Origin: Spirochaetales bacterium
GTDB taxonomy: Bacteria; Spirochaetota; Spirochaetia; SZUA-6; RPPD01
Direction of reading: 5' to 3'
Assembly (NCBI GenBank): GCA_016934415.1
Contig: JAFGSW010000036.1
Coordinates: 1 to 64,000 of the forward strand
Length of the DNA: 64,000 nt
Every line of letters starts with the position of its first letter. Position 1 is the first letter of the stretch. The notes under the pieces are model-generated. The model worked only from the letters and a program-made list of their open reading frames with translations, had not been told where the DNA came from and made no database searches. Positions 63,020-64,000 of the stretch are shown piece by piece. The translations under genes were made by a program, and so were the position numbers.

Positions 63020-64000
63020 GCGCGGTCATCAAGGTACTCATCGTCGACGACTCGTCGCTCATGCGCAAACTCATCTCGAGTTTTTTCGAAAAGACGGGCG
63101 ACGTCGAGGTGGTCGGCACGGCCATGAACGGCCGCTTCGCTCTGCAAAAGGCGGAATCCCTCGCGCCGGACGTCATCATCCTCGACATCGAAATGCCCGA
63201 GATGAACGGGATCGAATTCCTGAAGGAAAAAAAGCGCCGCGGCCTCGAGGTTCCGGTCATCATCCTCTCCTCGCACGCCGAACGGGGGGCAAAGGTGACG
63301 ATGGAGGCGATCGCGGCCGGCGCGCAGGATTTCCTGCTCAAGCCGCAGGCGGAGAGCGGGCGCGGCTTGCCGCAGGTGGCAGACCAACTCCTCCAGCTCG
63401 TCCGCATTTACGGCCGGCTCGGGCGGCATGGAGAGCGTCCGCTTGGTCTCGAGACCGAGGCGCCCGCGCACCAGGCGGAAGCGGTCGCCCCCCTTAAAAA
63501 GAGGATCCCGCTCTGCGCGCCCGGCACCATCGAGGTGATCGCCATCGGGATTTCCACCGGCGGTCCGAATGCGCTGCGCACGATTTTCCCCAAGCTGCGC
63601 GGCGACCTCGGCATTCCCCTGCTTGTCGTCCAGCACATGCCGCCGGGATTCACCCAGGAATTCGCGCTCAGCCTGGACCGTATCTGCCCGCTCGAGGTGA
63701 AGGAAGCGGCGGACGGTGACATCATTACGGCGGGCCGGGCGCTCATTGCGCCCGGGGATAAACATCTGGCCGTCGTGCGGAAGCCGCTCGCCCGGGTGGC
63801 GCGGCTCGAGGACACCGAGCCGCTGCACGGACACAAACCATCGGCGGACGTGCTTTTCTCCTCCGTGGCCAAAGTCTACGGAAATCACGCCTGCGCTCTC
63901 ATCATGACGGGGATGGGAAAAGACGGGGCGGAAGCAATCGGCGACATTTACGAGGCGGGCGGCATCACCGCGGCCCAGGACGCCGAGTCGAGCGTCGTCT
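63016..64000 (+). CDS. cheB: Chemotaxis response regulator methylesterase CheB (partial)
   Basis: The gene starts with GTG at 63016 inside the cheR stop and runs beyond the window end, so only ~328 residues are seen. The receiver domain has VLIVDDSSLMRKLI and the phosphoacceptor in DVIILDIEMPEMNG. The methylesterase domain shows the catalytic triad: Ser in IGISTGGPNALRTI, His in VVQHMPPGFT and Asp in MTGMGKDGAEAIG. It demethylates or deamidates chemoreceptors. Paired with cheR, it suggests a chemotaxis gene cluster continuing outside. Confidence 0.93.
   Translation, partial: MSAVIKVLIVDDSSLMRKLISSFFEKTGDVEVVGTAMNGRFALQKAESLAPDVIILDIEMPEMNGIEFLKEKKRRGLEVPVIILSSHAERGAKVTMEAIAAGAQDFLLKPQAESGRGLPQVADQLLQLVRIYGRLGRHGERPLGLETEAPAHQAEAVAPLKKRIPLCAPGTIEVIAIGISTGGPNALRTIFPKLRGDLGIPLLVVQHMPPGFTQEFALSLDRICPLEVKEAADGDIITAGRALIAPGDKHLAVVRKPLARVARLEDTEPLHGHKPSADVLFSSVAKVYGNHACALIMTGMGKDGAEAIGDIYEAGGITAAQDAESSVV

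Overview
The window is 64 kb of GC-rich chromosomal DNA from a diderm bacterium. An LPS-transport operon (lptB, lptA, lptC), several predicted lipoproteins with spirochaete-like loose lipoboxes, beta-barrel-like exported proteins, an RpoN/HprK/HPr regulatory module and CheR/CheB point to a Gram-negative-type cell. I favour an environmental, LPS-bearing relative of the Spirochaetota, but nothing here proves the phylum. Many genes overlap by 4-11 bases and several use GTG or TTG starts. No prophage, insertion sequence or CRISPR array was found.

Layout. 0.5-2.4 kb: an exported barrel-like protein, then decayed fragments of a MenA-like prenyltransferase and an EmrA/HlyD-like adaptor. 2.5-5.9 kb: a deoxyhypusine-synthase-like enzyme, an ornithine-decarboxylase-family enzyme and an RluA-type pseudouridine synthase. 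6-11 kb: a nucleotidyltransferase/small-protein pair, lgt, and gatCAB. 11-17 kb: a shrunken aminotransferase-like protein, a GNAT enzyme, a TetR/nitroreductase unit with two matching operators, and a U32 protein. 16.9-21.2 kb: five tRNA genes behind a structured transcript leader, then tig-clpP-clpX. 21.6-27 kb: a predicted nuclease-like protein, a GH5 enzyme, a diguanylate cyclase behind a structured leader, and a propeller lipoprotein. 27.1-31.1 kb: a compact biosynthetic locus (PHBH-fold monooxygenase, type III polyketide synthase, methyltransferase, convergent UbiA prenyltransferase). 31-49 kb: a broken CotH-type gene, radA, a cNMP-binding/D-lactate-dehydrogenase fusion, exported proteins and lipoproteins, a GH10-like protein with an altered catalytic position, purM flanked by purN and HAD remnants, nadE and tRNA-Arg. 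48.7-61 kb, minus strand: one long run pyrG-lptC-lptA-lptB-rpoN-hpf-hprK-ptsH-DUF4390-NtrY-like kinase-NtrX-like regulator-lexA-holA. 61.4-64 kb: a DUF151 protein and cheR-cheB, with cheB running off the end.

The most interesting points are the type III PKS/UbiA meroterpenoid- or quinone-like locus, the cNMP-LDH fusion, the structured leaders before the diguanylate cyclase and the tRNA operon, the TetR operator pair, a family of dispersed imperfect palindromes, and the number of genes (menA, emrA, cotH, purN, HAD) that survive only as deleted or frameshifted pieces.
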